The notes under the pieces were generated by a model. That model was not told where the DNA came from. It did no database searches and saw only the letters and a program-made list of their open reading frames with translations. From positions 8,677-42,280 of the forward strand of contig JADGDF010000015.1 of assembly GCA_016745055.1 (NCBI GenBank): a stretch of DNA of 33,604 nucleotides. Direction: 5' to 3'. Of the stretch, positions 1 through 8,894 are shown in pieces. Each line of letters begins with the position of its first letter. The stretch's first letter is position 1. Origin of the DNA: Thiotrichaceae bacterium (GTDB lineage: Bacteria > Pseudomonadota > Gammaproteobacteria > Beggiatoales > Beggiatoaceae). Position numbers and translations under genes: made by a program.

Positions 1-190
1 GTACGCAGTTGCCGTATCGAGACCGGACGTGTCGGGGCAAACAAACTAGCGTCTCGCTGAGAATTGAGTCGCTCTTAGGGATAGGACGTCCCGGGAGCAT
101 CACGAAATCTCTGCGTGACACCGGCATTGTTTGAGCTTCTCTCTAAAGTATCAGTGCAGAACTTTGCTGAAATTAGACCACTAGCGAAAT
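1..190 (+). other. GC-rich, hairpin-rich left edge; possible mobile-element 3' end
   Basis: Frame 1 is open from the window edge and ends at the TGA at 58-60, giving the C-terminal tail VRSCRIETGRVGANKLASR. This tail and the following ~70 bases are visibly GC-richer than the rest of the window. They can fold: CGAGAC (18-23) pairs with GTCTCG (51-56), and TCACG (100-104) pairs with CGTGA (114-118) inside CCGG arms (91-94 and 121-124). A coding tail that runs into a structured 3' region resembles the end of an IS200/IS605-type tnpB with its overlapping guide RNA, but I do not recognise the tail itself. It could equally be another gene's 3' end plus terminator. Confidence 0.3.
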
Positions 191-357
191 AACGAGTTAA
201 AAAGTTTAAATAATTAATATATTGTATATAGCAGCAATTCTATAAACTGAGGGAAAAGTTGAAATTCGTTTGTTTGTTATGGCACTATTTTTATATTTAT
301 TACAAGTGTGAACCCTACAATTTAACGTCTTACCCAGTGCGATTCATAGATACTGAT
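191..357. other. AT-rich intergenic stretch downstream of rsmH
   Basis: No gene is visible here. In most gammaproteobacteria ftsL would follow rsmH in this direction. Nothing resembling ftsL (a short protein with one membrane span) can be read on the minus strand. Confidence 0.6.
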
Positions 358-1329
358 TTAATAACGTTCAGCAATTCGTAACACGGCACTACGTGCTCGT
401 GGATTTTGTTGAATTTCACTCTCAGTGGCAGTAATTGCTTTGCCAATAACTTGCAAGCTGCGATTTAACATAGCTTCTGTAATAGGTAGCTTGCTGGGAT
501 AGTGATCTCCACGCGCTTTGTCTCGCATAAAACGTTTGACAATACGATCTTCTAAAGAGTGAAAACTAATGACAGCAAGCCTTCCTTTTGGTTTTAGCAC
601 TTTGATTGCTTGTGGTAATACATTTTCTAATTGTGCTAATTCTTGGTTAATAAAAATACGTAATGCTTGAAACGTACGAGTGGCAGGGTGTTTGTGTTTT
701 TCTTTGAAAGGTTGAGCTTTAGCCACGATTTCTGCTAGTTGGGTTGTAGTTTGAATGGGCGTTATTTCGCGCATTGCAACAATAGCGTTGGCGATCCGTT
801 TAGAAAAACGTTCTTCCCCATATTTTTTAAATATTTCAGTCATTGTTTCAGCTTTTGCATGCGTTAACCATTGAGCAACACTTTCACCTGCATCTGGATT
901 CATCCGCATATCCAAATCACCTGTTTGCATAAAACTAAATCCGCGTTGTGGATTATCTAGTTGCGGAGAAGAAACACCCAGGTCAAGCAAGATGCCGTTA
1001 ATGTTTCCAGCTAAATTTAATTGTTGAAGATGCGTTAATAAACTGTCAAAGCAAGCGTGAATAATTGTAAAACGTTTATCTTTCTCAGCAAGTACCTGAC
1101 CTGCTGCAATGGCTTCTGGGTCTTGATCAAAAGCAATGAGCCGCCCTTCTGCCGATAATTGCGCTAAAACGGCCTGGCTGTGTCCACCTCGTCCAAAAGT
1201 TCCATCAATATAAATACCTGATGGTTCGATGTTCAGAGAATTTAGCACTTCCTGGCATAAAACAGGCTGATGATTAAAAGTTAAGTGACCAATTTTGGGT
1301 TTTTCAGAGGATGCAGGCATACCGGGCAA
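358..1329 (-). CDS. rsmH: 16S rRNA (cytosine(1402)-N(4))-methyltransferase RsmH (MraW)
   Basis: RsmH uses S-adenosylmethionine to N4-methylate C1402 in the ribosomal P site of 16S rRNA; it acts in the cytoplasm. The sequence has the family's SAM-binding motif DGTFGRGGHS (residues 42-51), the LLDLGVSSPQLD block, and the C-terminal signature NPRARSAVLR. At 323 residues it is slightly longer than the usual ~310. The extra lies before NHQPVLCQEVL, where homologues begin, so the start may be the ATG at codon 4 or further in; no clear ribosome binding site decides it. Normally the gene sits between mraZ and ftsL at the head of the division/cell-wall cluster. Here surE is upstream and no ftsL is downstream, so the cluster has been broken up. 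The function call is secure. Confidence 0.96.
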   Translation of the reverse strand: MPGMPASSEKPKIGHLTFNHQPVLCQEVLNSLNIEPSGIYIDGTFGRGGHSQAVLAQLSAEGRLIAFDQDPEAIAAGQVLAEKDKRFTIIHACFDSLLTHLQQLNLAGNINGILLDLGVSSPQLDNPQRGFSFMQTGDLDMRMNPDAGESVAQWLTHAKAETMTEIFKKYGEERFSKRIANAIVAMREITPIQTTTQLAEIVAKAQPFKEKHKHPATRTFQALRIFINQELAQLENVLPQAIKVLKPKGRLAVISFHSLEDRIVKRFMRDKARGDHYPSKLPITEAMLNRSLQVIGKAITATESEIQQNPRARSAVLRIAERY

Positions 1330-1426
1330 CTATATTTGTTGGGATAAATCATGCAGTTGTGCAAGATTTACCCTGAAAAATAAGTTTTGGAACGTTGCTA
1401 AACCAAATGAGTGTCTTTTGGATAAA

Positions 1427-2182
1427 TTATTCTTCATTTAACCACTTAGTCATAGTTTCTAACGCAGAATGGCGAGTTAAATCAACATGGATTGGAGTAA
1501 TTGACACATAACCTTGTGCTACGGTGTAAAAATCTGAGCCTGGTGTAGGATTTTGCGCATCCCCTACAGGCCCAATCCAATAGATAGGTTCCCCACGTGG
1601 ATCAGTGGATTTAATAATAGGTTCAGAGCAATGTCTTTTACCTAAACGAGTTGCTTGAATCCCTTTGATTTGTTCCCAAGGTAAATCTGGTACATTAATA
1701 TTTAGAATTGTATCTACGGGTAAATCTAGCTCATTTGATTGTAAACGCCGCAACATTGATTCGGCTACTTGTGCAGCAGTTTCGTAATATTGGGGATCAT
1801 CACTTACTGTGGACAAAGCAAGTGCTGGTAATCCTAAAGAACGGCCTTCCATCGCTGCTGCCACTGTGCCAGAATATAAAACGTCATCACCTAAGTTGCC
1901 ACCAGCATTAATGCCTGAAACCACAATATCTGGTAAAGTATCTAATAGACCTGTGAGAGCAAAATGGACACAGTCTGTTGGTGTTCCATCAATATAAATA
2001 AAGCCATTTTCCGCTTTTTTAGCACGAATAGGGTGTTCTAAAGTCAAAGAGTTACTTGCACCACTTCGGTTACGATCAGGTGCAACAACAGTGATGTGGG
2101 CAAATTTTTGTAGCGTTTCAACTAAACGAATAATACCAGGCGCTTGATAACCATCATCATTACTAACTAATATTCTCATCAT
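1427..2182 (-). CDS. surE: 5'/3'-nucleotidase SurE
   Basis: SurE is a metal-dependent nucleoside monophosphatase that also trims short polyphosphate and is tied to stationary-phase survival. The metal site is visible: NDDG (residues 8-11), RSGAS (39-43) and the SGINAGGN segment (89-96) followed by [11 protein letters not shown]. The length of 251 residues is normal. Two ATGs are adjacent; the second (codon 2, giving [10 protein letters not shown]) matches the family's usual start. In many proteobacteria surE is followed by pcm, nlpD and rpoS. Here the next gene in the same direction is rsmH, 97 bases away, so the usual neighbourhood is lost. Confidence 0.95.
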   Translation of the reverse strand: MMRILVSNDDGYQAPGIIRLVETLQKFAHITVVAPDRNRSGASNSLTLEHPIRAKKAENGFIYIDGTPTDCVHFALTGLLDTLPDIVVSGINAGGNLGDDVLYSGTVAAAMEGRSLGLPALALSTVSDDPQYYETAAQVAESMLRRLQSNELDLPVDTILNINVPDLPWEQIKGIQATRLGKRHCSEPIIKSTDPRGEPIYWIGPVGDAQNPTPGSDFYTVAQGYVSITPIHVDLTRHSALETMTKWLNEE

Positions 2183-2300
2183 TCTTTATATTTATATCAC
2201 TTGGGAAATTTGGTTGCGCTTATTATACTGCAAAATAGCCAGAAGGATGGTTGGAAATATGAGGGAACAAACGAAAAACGATTACGTCTACCAGGCATGA

Positions 2301-2316
2301 CTACGCGGGTGCGTAG
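2301..2316 (-). terminator. Hairpin downstream of the radical SAM gene
   Basis: CTACGC and GCGTAG form a perfect 6-bp stem with a 4-base loop, 42 bases past the stop of the minus-strand radical SAM gene. There is no T-run directly after the stem on that strand, so intrinsic termination is uncertain. Confidence 0.3.
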
Positions 2317-2358
2317 CCACGAGAAAAATTCATTTTCACCAAAATAAAGGAACTTAAG

Positions 2359-3243
2359 TTACATCCATAATGAAAATTTCAATTTAGTCATCAAATCATT
2401 ATCTTTTTCAACGGTTTCGATAAAATGAGTCGGCAACATTTTACAGTCTTCACAAACGATCCCTGGTGTACAGCAGGATTTGCGGTTGCCATCTGAAGCA
2501 TAGCAGTAAATGTAATCATTTAGCTTGCAGGCACTTTCAAGCCGACGGGTTAATAGTGATTCTAGTAAAGCTTTTGTCATAAACACATTGAGGTCATATT
2601 GATATTTGCTTAATGTTTTTCTGACAGTCGCAATGTCTTGTTCATCTAAGCCTAATCGTTCATCAAATTTAGTTGGTTTTGAGGATTTACTATAAATTTG
2701 AAATTCAATTCCAGCTGTTTTTAGACTTTTTACATAACAGATCACTTCATCTAACGTTGGCAAGTTCATTTTGGTAATCGTTACATTGAAGATAGCTCGT
2801 CTATCCCCGCGATAGTTAGACACAATTTTCTGAAAACTTCCCTTCCCCCTCAGATAGTCATTTTCCTTTTCCAATCCATCTAATGAAATATGGAGTTTGG
2901 CTTTTTTATAAGCAGATGAGACTTTAATTTGGCCGTTAGAAATAATCGTTAGTACAGGAAAGTAGCGGTAGGCTAAATCAATAATGTCTTCTCTTAAGGT
3001 CGGTTCCCCTCCATAAAGCCAAGCTTGGTAAATATGTTGGTCTTGATACTGTTGAAATAATTTTTCAATGTCCTGAATTGACATGTTATCAGCCAAATGG
3101 GAGCCATCTTTGAAAAAGTAACAAGTTTTACACCTTAAATTACAATCTGAAGTAACATCTAGCTGAAGGCCGGCAAGTTCTTCTTTCCGTTTTGCCCGCA
3201 AGTACCATATGACTCGGCCTAGTCTACTTAATCGCGTGAACAT
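2359..3243 (-). CDS. Radical SAM protein with cysteine-rich C-terminus
   Basis: This is a radical SAM enzyme: CNLRCKTC (C34, C38, C41) is the CxxxCxxC site for the [4Fe-4S] cluster that cleaves S-adenosylmethionine, and YGGEP (77-81) is the SAM-binding motif. The C-terminal part has six more cysteines (239, 247, 257, 258, 264, 267), which could hold an auxiliary cluster as in SPASM/twitch-type members; that is inference. The start is supported by AAGGATG upstream of the ATG. It lies 54 bases downstream of the patatin gene on the same strand and may be co-transcribed with it. No precursor-peptide gene or dedicated partner is visible, so the substrate is unknown. A peptide- or cofactor-modifying role is plausible but not shown. 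Confidence 0.85.
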   Translation of the reverse strand: MFTRLSRLGRVIWYLRAKRKEELAGLQLDVTSDCNLRCKTCYFFKDGSHLADNMSIQDIEKLFQQYQDQHIYQAWLYGGEPTLREDIIDLAYRYFPVLTIISNGQIKVSSAYKKAKLHISLDGLEKENDYLRGKGSFQKIVSNYRGDRRAIFNVTITKMNLPTLDEVICYVKSLKTAGIEFQIYSKSSKPTKFDERLGLDEQDIATVRKTLSKYQYDLNVFMTKALLESLLTRRLESACKLNDYIYCYASDGNRKSCCTPGIVCEDCKMLPTHFIETVEKDNDLMTKLKFSLWM

Positions 3244-3297
3244 ATTTTCATCCTTTTAACAATTGTTACGTGACATCAGAAATAAAAAAATACCATT

Positions 3298-5559
3298 TTA
3301 GTTCTTTGTTTTTTCCTCAATCCAAGGTTCAAGTTCTTCCCATTTTTCAGCATTGATTGTTGGCCAATTTTTAATTTCTTCTTTAGTATATTGATAGCCA
3401 ACTTCCACTAATTCTTCAAGCGCTGAGAATTCCAACATTTTAAATTGTTTAACCGGTGGTGTGAGGCAAAAATCTGCATCTTTTCGCACCATATTTGCTC
3501 TATCATTACTGCTAAGTAAAGTTGCGCCTAATAAAATGTCTATAATAGAAGGCAACTGAAAACTTTTTTGAAAAGGCCAAATTCGACGCCATAAAATTTC
3601 CCAAGCAGAAGGTATACTTTCATACTCCACATTTAAATTCATTTGGCCCGCAATATCAATGACAATCACAGTACCACAATATCGTCGCATGATGTCGCCA
3701 GGTAAGTTATTGAGTACACCACCATCAATGAGTACATTACCATCTTCTAAGATGGGTTCTGCAATGCCTGGAATAGCGGTGGTTGCCCGAATGGCTTTTT
3801 CCAAACTCCCTTGTTGGTGAATGTTCATTTGGTAGGTTGATAAATTGCTAGAAATACAGAAAAAATTAATCCACAAATCTTCTATTTGCGTTTCACCAAA
3901 GGCCATCGTAGAACTTTCTTTCATTTTCTGACCACGCAGCAGGGATACTATAGGTAGTTGATAGGCTTTATAAGGATTAAAATCCACTAATCCTCTCCGA
4001 TTAACCCTAATCATTTTTCTACGGTTCCACTCCGCAGCGCATTGGGCACCAATATGCCCACCCATGCTACTTCCTCCAATCATATCAATTGGAATTCCTG
4101 CTTCTTTTAAAGCTAGATAAACCCCAAAATGCGCAAATCCACGTGCGCCTCCACCACTGAGCACTAAACCAACCGCACGTCCGGTCAGAAAGCGGGTTAA
4201 ACGTTCAAAATCAGCTTCAACATGACAACGGACATGGTGATGACTTTTCACTTTTCGAGGAGATAACCAACGTTGGGTACCTGAGGGTAACTTTTCTTTC
4301 TTTGAATGTAACAATACCAACATTTGACTGGCCGTGGTCAAACAATTTTCTTTGCAAAGTAAAATTTGTTCGATTTCACTTAGCTGGGGATCATCTGTTG
4401 CATTAGCCACTAAGATAATTTGATCTGCTCGCTTAAGACACCATTGAGTCCAGTTTGTGACAGTTGAATCCGCTTGATAAAGCGTAAAATGATGTTTAAT
4501 TTCTTGCTCATCTAATAAGGTGCTTAATCGAATACTTTGTGGATCATCTTCAGCAAGTTGTGAAGCTCCCATCATTTCCATTAAATTATCCACGCGTTCA
4601 CTGCTTAAATGTAAAATGGAATCAGAACTTAATAGGGTAGACACTAAACGTTGACAAAAGCCATTAAGTTTTACGTTTGGACTGATGGGTACTACGGCAA
4701 TATTAATTAAATTACTTTGAGTAACAGGCGCATGCATTGCTTTTTGCAAACGTTGAATAATGACTTTAGTGATGGCCATCATCATGTGAGGACGTTGTTG
4801 CATAATTTGCTCAAAAGTCACTTTAGGCAATTTTACTAATTCACAATCACGCAATGCATAAACGCTGGCAGCTCTAAGTTCTTCAGAAAAAATTGCCATT
4901 TCCCCAACGGTTTCGCCACGAGAAATTTCTCCAACAATTTGCGTTTTACCCATATTGTCTTCAACCACGGCTTCCAGTCGACCACTGACAACAATGTACA
5001 AGCTATTGCCGAGTTCACCTTGCAGAAATAAAGCATCTCCACTATGAAGATATACCCATTCAATTTGTTTTTCGATTTTTTCAAAAATATTTGGATCACA
5101 AACACCAAATAACTTGGGTAAGGTGGTTAATAATTGAGCACGTCGTAAACGTTTGACAGTGACTTTTGCCAGCTTGCGAAGTACATCAGGACATAAGTCA
5201 ACTATTTGCTCAAAATCAGCTTTTGATAGTCTAATTAGTTCAGTTTTAGTAATTGCACTGACATCAGCTGTTCGCTTGCCGCCAACTAATATCTGCATTT
5301 CACCCACAGTTTCATTGATGCCAATTTTCCCTAATATTGTTTGACTCCCATCTTCATTATCAATGGTAACTTGCAGTTGTCCATTGATGACAAAATAAAG
5401 TGCATCACTGACTGTACCTTGGCTAAATAAGGTTTCTCCGATAGGGACAACTTTGCAAGAAACTTTAGTTGACAAAATTTCCAAAATATTTTCGTCAACA
5501 TTTTTGAATAAGTAAAAATTTTTTAATTGTGTACGTAAACTTGTATTGGGTGGCATCAT
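3298..5559 (-). CDS. Patatin-like phospholipase with two cyclic-nucleotide-binding domains (NTE-type)
   Basis: Domain order: cNMP-binding domain 1 (about residues 13-130), cNMP-binding domain 2 (about 148-272), a linker (about 285-450), and a patatin lipase domain (about 463-650) with a C-terminal tail. The lipase shows the oxyanion-hole motif GGGARG (469-474), the nucleophile elbow GGSSMGG with Ser498, and the dyad Asp612 in DGG. This is the architecture of bacterial relatives of neuropathy target esterase, serine lysophospholipases/esterases acting on membrane lipids. No transmembrane helix is obvious at the N-terminus, unlike eukaryotic NTE. The linker contains a segment (IILVANATDD) like the degenerate NTPase-type fold common in these proteins. 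The nucleotide ligand and lipid substrate cannot be told from the sequence. The radical SAM gene follows closely. Confidence 0.9.
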   Translation of the reverse strand: MMPPNTSLRTQLKNFYLFKNVDENILEILSTKVSCKVVPIGETLFSQGTVSDALYFVINGQLQVTIDNEDGSQTILGKIGINETVGEMQILVGGKRTADVSAITKTELIRLSKADFEQIVDLCPDVLRKLAKVTVKRLRRAQLLTTLPKLFGVCDPNIFEKIEKQIEWVYLHSGDALFLQGELGNSLYIVVSGRLEAVVEDNMGKTQIVGEISRGETVGEMAIFSEELRAASVYALRDCELVKLPKVTFEQIMQQRPHMMMAITKVIIQRLQKAMHAPVTQSNLINIAVVPISPNVKLNGFCQRLVSTLLSSDSILHLSSERVDNLMEMMGASQLAEDDPQSIRLSTLLDEQEIKHHFTLYQADSTVTNWTQWCLKRADQIILVANATDDPQLSEIEQILLCKENCLTTASQMLVLLHSKKEKLPSGTQRWLSPRKVKSHHHVRCHVEADFERLTRFLTGRAVGLVLSGGGARGFAHFGVYLALKEAGIPIDMIGGSSMGGHIGAQCAAEWNRRKMIRVNRRGLVDFNPYKAYQLPIVSLLRGQKMKESSTMAFGETQIEDLWINFFCISSNLSTYQMNIHQQGSLEKAIRATTAIPGIAEPILEDGNVLIDGGVLNNLPGDIMRRYCGTVIVIDIAGQMNLNVEYESIPSAWEILWRRIWPFQKSFQLPSIIDILLGATLLSSNDRANMVRKDADFCLTPPVKQFKMLEFSALEELVEVGYQYTKEEIKNWPTINAEKWEELEPWIEEKTKN

Positions 5560-5667
5560 AAATAAAAAATAATTTTATGGTTAATTTTAATGTTTTTCTT
5601 GCTAAGAATCGTAGTTGGCAGATATGTTTAGGAATAGGAATTAAATAACATTCATCAGTTTTCAATC

Positions 5668-5700
5668 AGACCTGGCAGGTTTTAAAAACCTGCCAGGTCT
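5668..5700. repeat. Family A palindromic repeat, copy 1 (perfect)
   Basis: AGACCTGGCAGGTTTT, one A, then its exact reverse complement: a 33-bp perfect palindrome. Related copies are at 14524-14556 and 25831-25863. It lies between the CHASE2-GGDEF-EAL gene and the patatin gene and could also act as a transcript-end hairpin. It is followed by CTGATTTTATTTA and CTCGTTCC, which recur next to copy 3. Confidence 0.9.
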
Positions 5701-5758
5701 TGTTCCTGATTTTATTTAATTCTCGTTCCTTAGTTTTAAGACATGTTAGATTCTATGG

Positions 5759-8413
5759 CTATACAAGAAAACGTGAGTGAGGCGTATTTTTGAGTAGTGC
5801 CTCTGCCTCATTTGCAGGCAACGGCCTAGCAAAAAAGTAACCCTGTCCATACTCACAGTTAAGTTGGTGTAATAATTTTAATTGTTCTATAGTTTCAATG
5901 CCTTCAGCAATCACATCCATATGTAAATGATGGCTTAATGAAATAATTGTTTCCACAATAGCAACTTTTTCTGCTTGGTGATCCATTTCTCCAACAAAAG
6001 ATTTATCAATTTTTAACGTATCCATAGGAAAACGGGTAAGATATTCAAAGGAGGAATATCCCGTGCCAAAATCATCCATGCTAAGTTTAATGTCAAGTGA
6101 CTTTAATTCCAAGAGTAAATCAATGGCGGTTTTAAAATCTTTCATGACAACAGTTTCAGTAACTTCTAATTTTAAACGATCAGGGGACAATTGTGTTTCT
6201 TTTAAAACTTGCTCAACACGTTTGGTCAAATCTACCAATCCAAATTGTTTGCCTGAAAGATTGACACTGATAATGAGTGATTGGTGTTCAGCAAATAATT
6301 GTTGCCACTGATAAGTTTGTTGACAAGCTTGTCGTAACACCCATTCTCCAATAGGAATAATGAGTCCCGTTTGCTCTGCAATAGGGATAAATTGATCAGG
6401 ACGCACCAATCCTCGTGTTGGATGTTGCCAACGGACAAGTGCTTCAAAACCTGCAATATCGCCTGTTTTTAAATGGATAATAGGCTGATAATGAACAACA
6501 AATTCAGGTAAGTTAGGAAAAGTAGATTTGGCACAATGTGGTGATAACGTTTGTTTTAATGCGGCTGTATTATGCGGTATAGAAGAATAGATTTTTGGTG
6601 TCACTGAATGTCTTAAATCCCGCTCTAACTCAAATTGGGCAATAGCATCCGTTTCCATAGCGGTTTCAAACACTGCAGGTTGGGTTTTTTCTAGTGCTCG
6701 TGCTTGATACATGGCAGTTTGCGCATCTTTTAGTAAATCTCGTTGTTCTTTAATACGTTCAAAAGCAATACCGATATTGACTTGGGTAAAAACTTCTTCT
6801 TCTTTCAAGTCAAAGGGTATTTGCATTTTTCGTTGAATTCTGTTGGCCAACCTTATTATCATTGTTTTACGTTTAAAATTGATAAACAAAATAGCAAACT
6901 CATCTTCGCTCACCCGCGCAATGGCGTGAATATAAACCATTTGTTTACTTAACAGTTTGGTCAGCCTAATTTGAAAGGCAATTAAAAGTAACTCTCCTTT
7001 GTGATGCCCTAATACCATATTCACTACCTTGAAGCGATCTAAGTGGAGCAATAATACAGCGTGATTATTAATTTGTTTGTATTGTTGCTTGACTAGGTAA
7101 CGAGTGAATAAATAGCGGTTAGGTAAATGTGTTAACGCGTCATAAAACATGTTATACATCAATTTAAATAGCGTAATACTTGAACCCGTAACAATAAAGC
7201 CAGCAAGTGGTGCAGCAATGGGTATCCATACCCCTTTGAGAAACAATATATAGCTAATCACGATTAATGAGCCAATACCCGCAAAAGTAACCAACATTAA
7301 TACTAAGGGATGTTGTAACCGCCAAGCTAGGGAAAGGCTAAGTAGCGCCCAAGTTAATATCCATAAAATTTCTACTTTTTCTGGCCAGAAAGTAAACATG
7401 GCATGATATTTTTTCGACCAAATAGATTGTGCAATACCCGTTTTTGTGATTTCAGGCTTACCCATCGCAGCGGTTAATAACTGACTAATTATATGGGCGT
7501 GGATAAAAACGCCTGCCATATGTACTTTTTCATCATCTACAGCACTATAAGGTGTTGGAAACGTATTTTTAACACTGGTGGCAGTCGTGCCAATCAATAC
7601 TATTTTCCCTTTTATCCAACTAGGGTTAATCTGTTGGTTCAAAGCATCTTGAAGAGTCACAGTGCGCGAAACTTTACGGCCTGAACGATAATTCAACATG
7701 ATTTGATAACCACTAGCATCAACATTTTGATACCCACCAGAATTCGGTTTTAAAGGCAAAAAAGTCGCCTTTCCCAATTCAAATTGTTCAGGATTCTTGG
7801 AAGTATTTTGAGAATAAATTTCCTGCTGACGTAAGTAATGCAACGCTAAATTGGTAGAAAAAGCGGTCAATACTTTACCTTTTGTATTCACTGCGTACAT
7901 TAAATTTCGACGTACAACCCGGTCTGTGTCCAACACCAAATCGTTAAAACCAACTCGTTCAGGCGGGACATTGGATGGTGGTGGCGTTGGCGTCACACGT
8001 TTACTACCCAAAGTCGTAATCACCATCACATTGGGTTGCTTTAACTGGGTTAATAAATTTTCATGACCAGGTTCAAAAGGAATATGGCGAGGAATATTCA
8101 ATCCAATGACTGCAGGCTGATGTTTAGACAAACTTTCCAGTAAATAAGCAACCACTTGATCTGGGAGTGGCCAGCGTTTTTGGGTTTGGATATCTGTTTC
8201 GGTAATTTCTATAACCAATAATCTAGGGTCTATTCCTATTTCAGGGCGAGAACGTGTCATCCAATCAAATGCAAGTAATTCTAACGGAGTAAACCAATCC
8301 AACTGTTTCACACCTAATATAAGTAGTGCGATCATGAAACTGACTAAAAGTATTGATTTATTTGTTAACAGACCAGTTTTGAGTCGATTCCGATACAATA
8401 GTTGTTTTACCAT
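5759..8413 (-). CDS. CHASE2 sensor protein with degenerate GGDEF and intact EAL domain (c-di-GMP phosphodiesterase)
   Basis: Membrane-bound c-di-GMP signalling protein. Order: a first membrane segment (about 20-36), a periplasmic CHASE2 sensor domain (about 40-335), more membrane segments (about 345-415), a GGDEF domain (about 425-590) and an EAL domain (about 637-875). The GGDEF signature reads SEDEF (502-506), so both glycines needed for cyclase activity are gone; DALTHLPNR at its start is kept. The EAL domain has FEALVRW (656-662), VTET (751-754), DDFGTGYSS (780-788), KIDKSF and AEGIET, all expected in an active phosphodiesterase. Prediction: it hydrolyses c-di-GMP under control of an extracytoplasmic signal, with the GGDEF domain perhaps regulatory. 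It is probably a single-gene unit, with family A palindrome downstream. Confidence 0.93.
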   Translation of the reverse strand: MVKQLLYRNRLKTGLLTNKSILLVSFMIALLILGVKQLDWFTPLELLAFDWMTRSRPEIGIDPRLLVIEITETDIQTQKRWPLPDQVVAYLLESLSKHQPAVIGLNIPRHIPFEPGHENLLTQLKQPNVMVITTLGSKRVTPTPPPSNVPPERVGFNDLVLDTDRVVRRNLMYAVNTKGKVLTAFSTNLALHYLRQQEIYSQNTSKNPEQFELGKATFLPLKPNSGGYQNVDASGYQIMLNYRSGRKVSRTVTLQDALNQQINPSWIKGKIVLIGTTATSVKNTFPTPYSAVDDEKVHMAGVFIHAHIISQLLTAAMGKPEITKTGIAQSIWSKKYHAMFTFWPEKVEILWILTWALLSLSLAWRLQHPLVLMLVTFAGIGSLIVISYILFLKGVWIPIAAPLAGFIVTGSSITLFKLMYNMFYDALTHLPNRYLFTRYLVKQQYKQINNHAVLLLHLDRFKVVNMVLGHHKGELLLIAFQIRLTKLLSKQMVYIHAIARVSEDEFAILFINFKRKTMIIRLANRIQRKMQIPFDLKEEEVFTQVNIGIAFERIKEQRDLLKDAQTAMYQARALEKTQPAVFETAMETDAIAQFELERDLRHSVTPKIYSSIPHNTAALKQTLSPHCAKSTFPNLPEFVVHYQPIIHLKTGDIAGFEALVRWQHPTRGLVRPDQFIPIAEQTGLIIPIGEWVLRQACQQTYQWQQLFAEHQSLIISVNLSGKQFGLVDLTKRVEQVLKETQLSPDRLKLEVTETVVMKDFKTAIDLLLELKSLDIKLSMDDFGTGYSSFEYLTRFPMDTLKIDKSFVGEMDHQAEKVAIVETIISLSHHLHMDVIAEGIETIEQLKLLHQLNCEYGQGYFFARPLPANEAEALLKNTPHSRFLV

Positions 8414-8691
8414 TATTTGTGATGATACGCTTTGTGATTATACTAGAATATTAGCTTAAAAACGCCAGTAGGGAAATGAATTCATGAATAGTAAGACAGA
8501 TTACTTTCGACAATATAAAGAGAATGTACTTTTTTAAATTGAAAATTAATACAACTTATTTTCAATTCAGCGGCCATAATGCAAAAGCATGAATAAATAT
8601 GAAAAAATATACCTGATAAATTTTAGAGAGTATAAACATCATTTTTTAGTAAAAAATAATGCAAAAATGTATATAAATCTACTTCACACAA
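8414..8691. other. AT-rich spacer between divergent genes
   Basis: This separates the start of the minus-strand CHASE2 gene from the family B element. No ORF or RNA structure stands out. It must hold the promoter of the CHASE2 gene, but I see no convincing pair of boxes. Confidence 0.5.
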
Positions 8692-8783
8692 CCATTAAGT
8701 TAAGCTCGTAGGAGTGCAAACTTTAGTTTGCACACGCAAGATAAATCTTGCACGCCAAACTGAAAAAATCCTTAACTTAATGG
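8692..8783. mobile_element. Family B MITE-like element, copy 1 (92 bp)
   Basis: The ends are perfect 13-bp terminal inverted repeats, CCATTAAGTTAAG and CTTAACTTAATGG. The core holds nested hairpins (GTGCAAACT/AGTTTGCAC and CAAGAT/ATCTTG). A related, partly duplicated copy is at 11305-11464, and a core-only relative at 25782-25821. It contains no ORF. Terminal inverted repeats, small size and several copies fit a non-autonomous miniature element; no clear target-site duplication is seen. Confidence 0.75.
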
Positions 8784-8821
8784 TAGTGATGCTTAGACTA
8801 GGATAAGCACTTCATACGGGT

Positions 8822-8827
8822 TATAAT
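8822..8827 (+). promoter_or_regulatory. Candidate -10 box for the multiheme cytochrome gene
   Basis: A perfect TATAAT lies about 70 bases upstream of the cytochrome start, just after the family B element. No good -35 hexamer sits at 16-18 bases spacing (TAGACT at 8794-8799 is 22 bases away), so activator dependence or a different promoter is possible. Confidence 0.3.
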
Positions 8828-8894
8828 GAAAATGTTGATTGCATTACAATAACTTATTAAAAAACTCAACCATAATGTAGGAGGAATGAGTCTT

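Noticed and set aside
4836..5108. Minus-strand ORF of 90 codons
   Set aside because: It lies inside the patatin gene in another frame; the patatin gene has clear domain motifs across this stretch.
8835..8850. TTGATTGCATTACAA as an Fnr-type site upstream of the cytochrome
   Set aside because: The right half is TACAA rather than ATCAA and the half-site spacing is five rather than four bases, so it does not fit the consensus.
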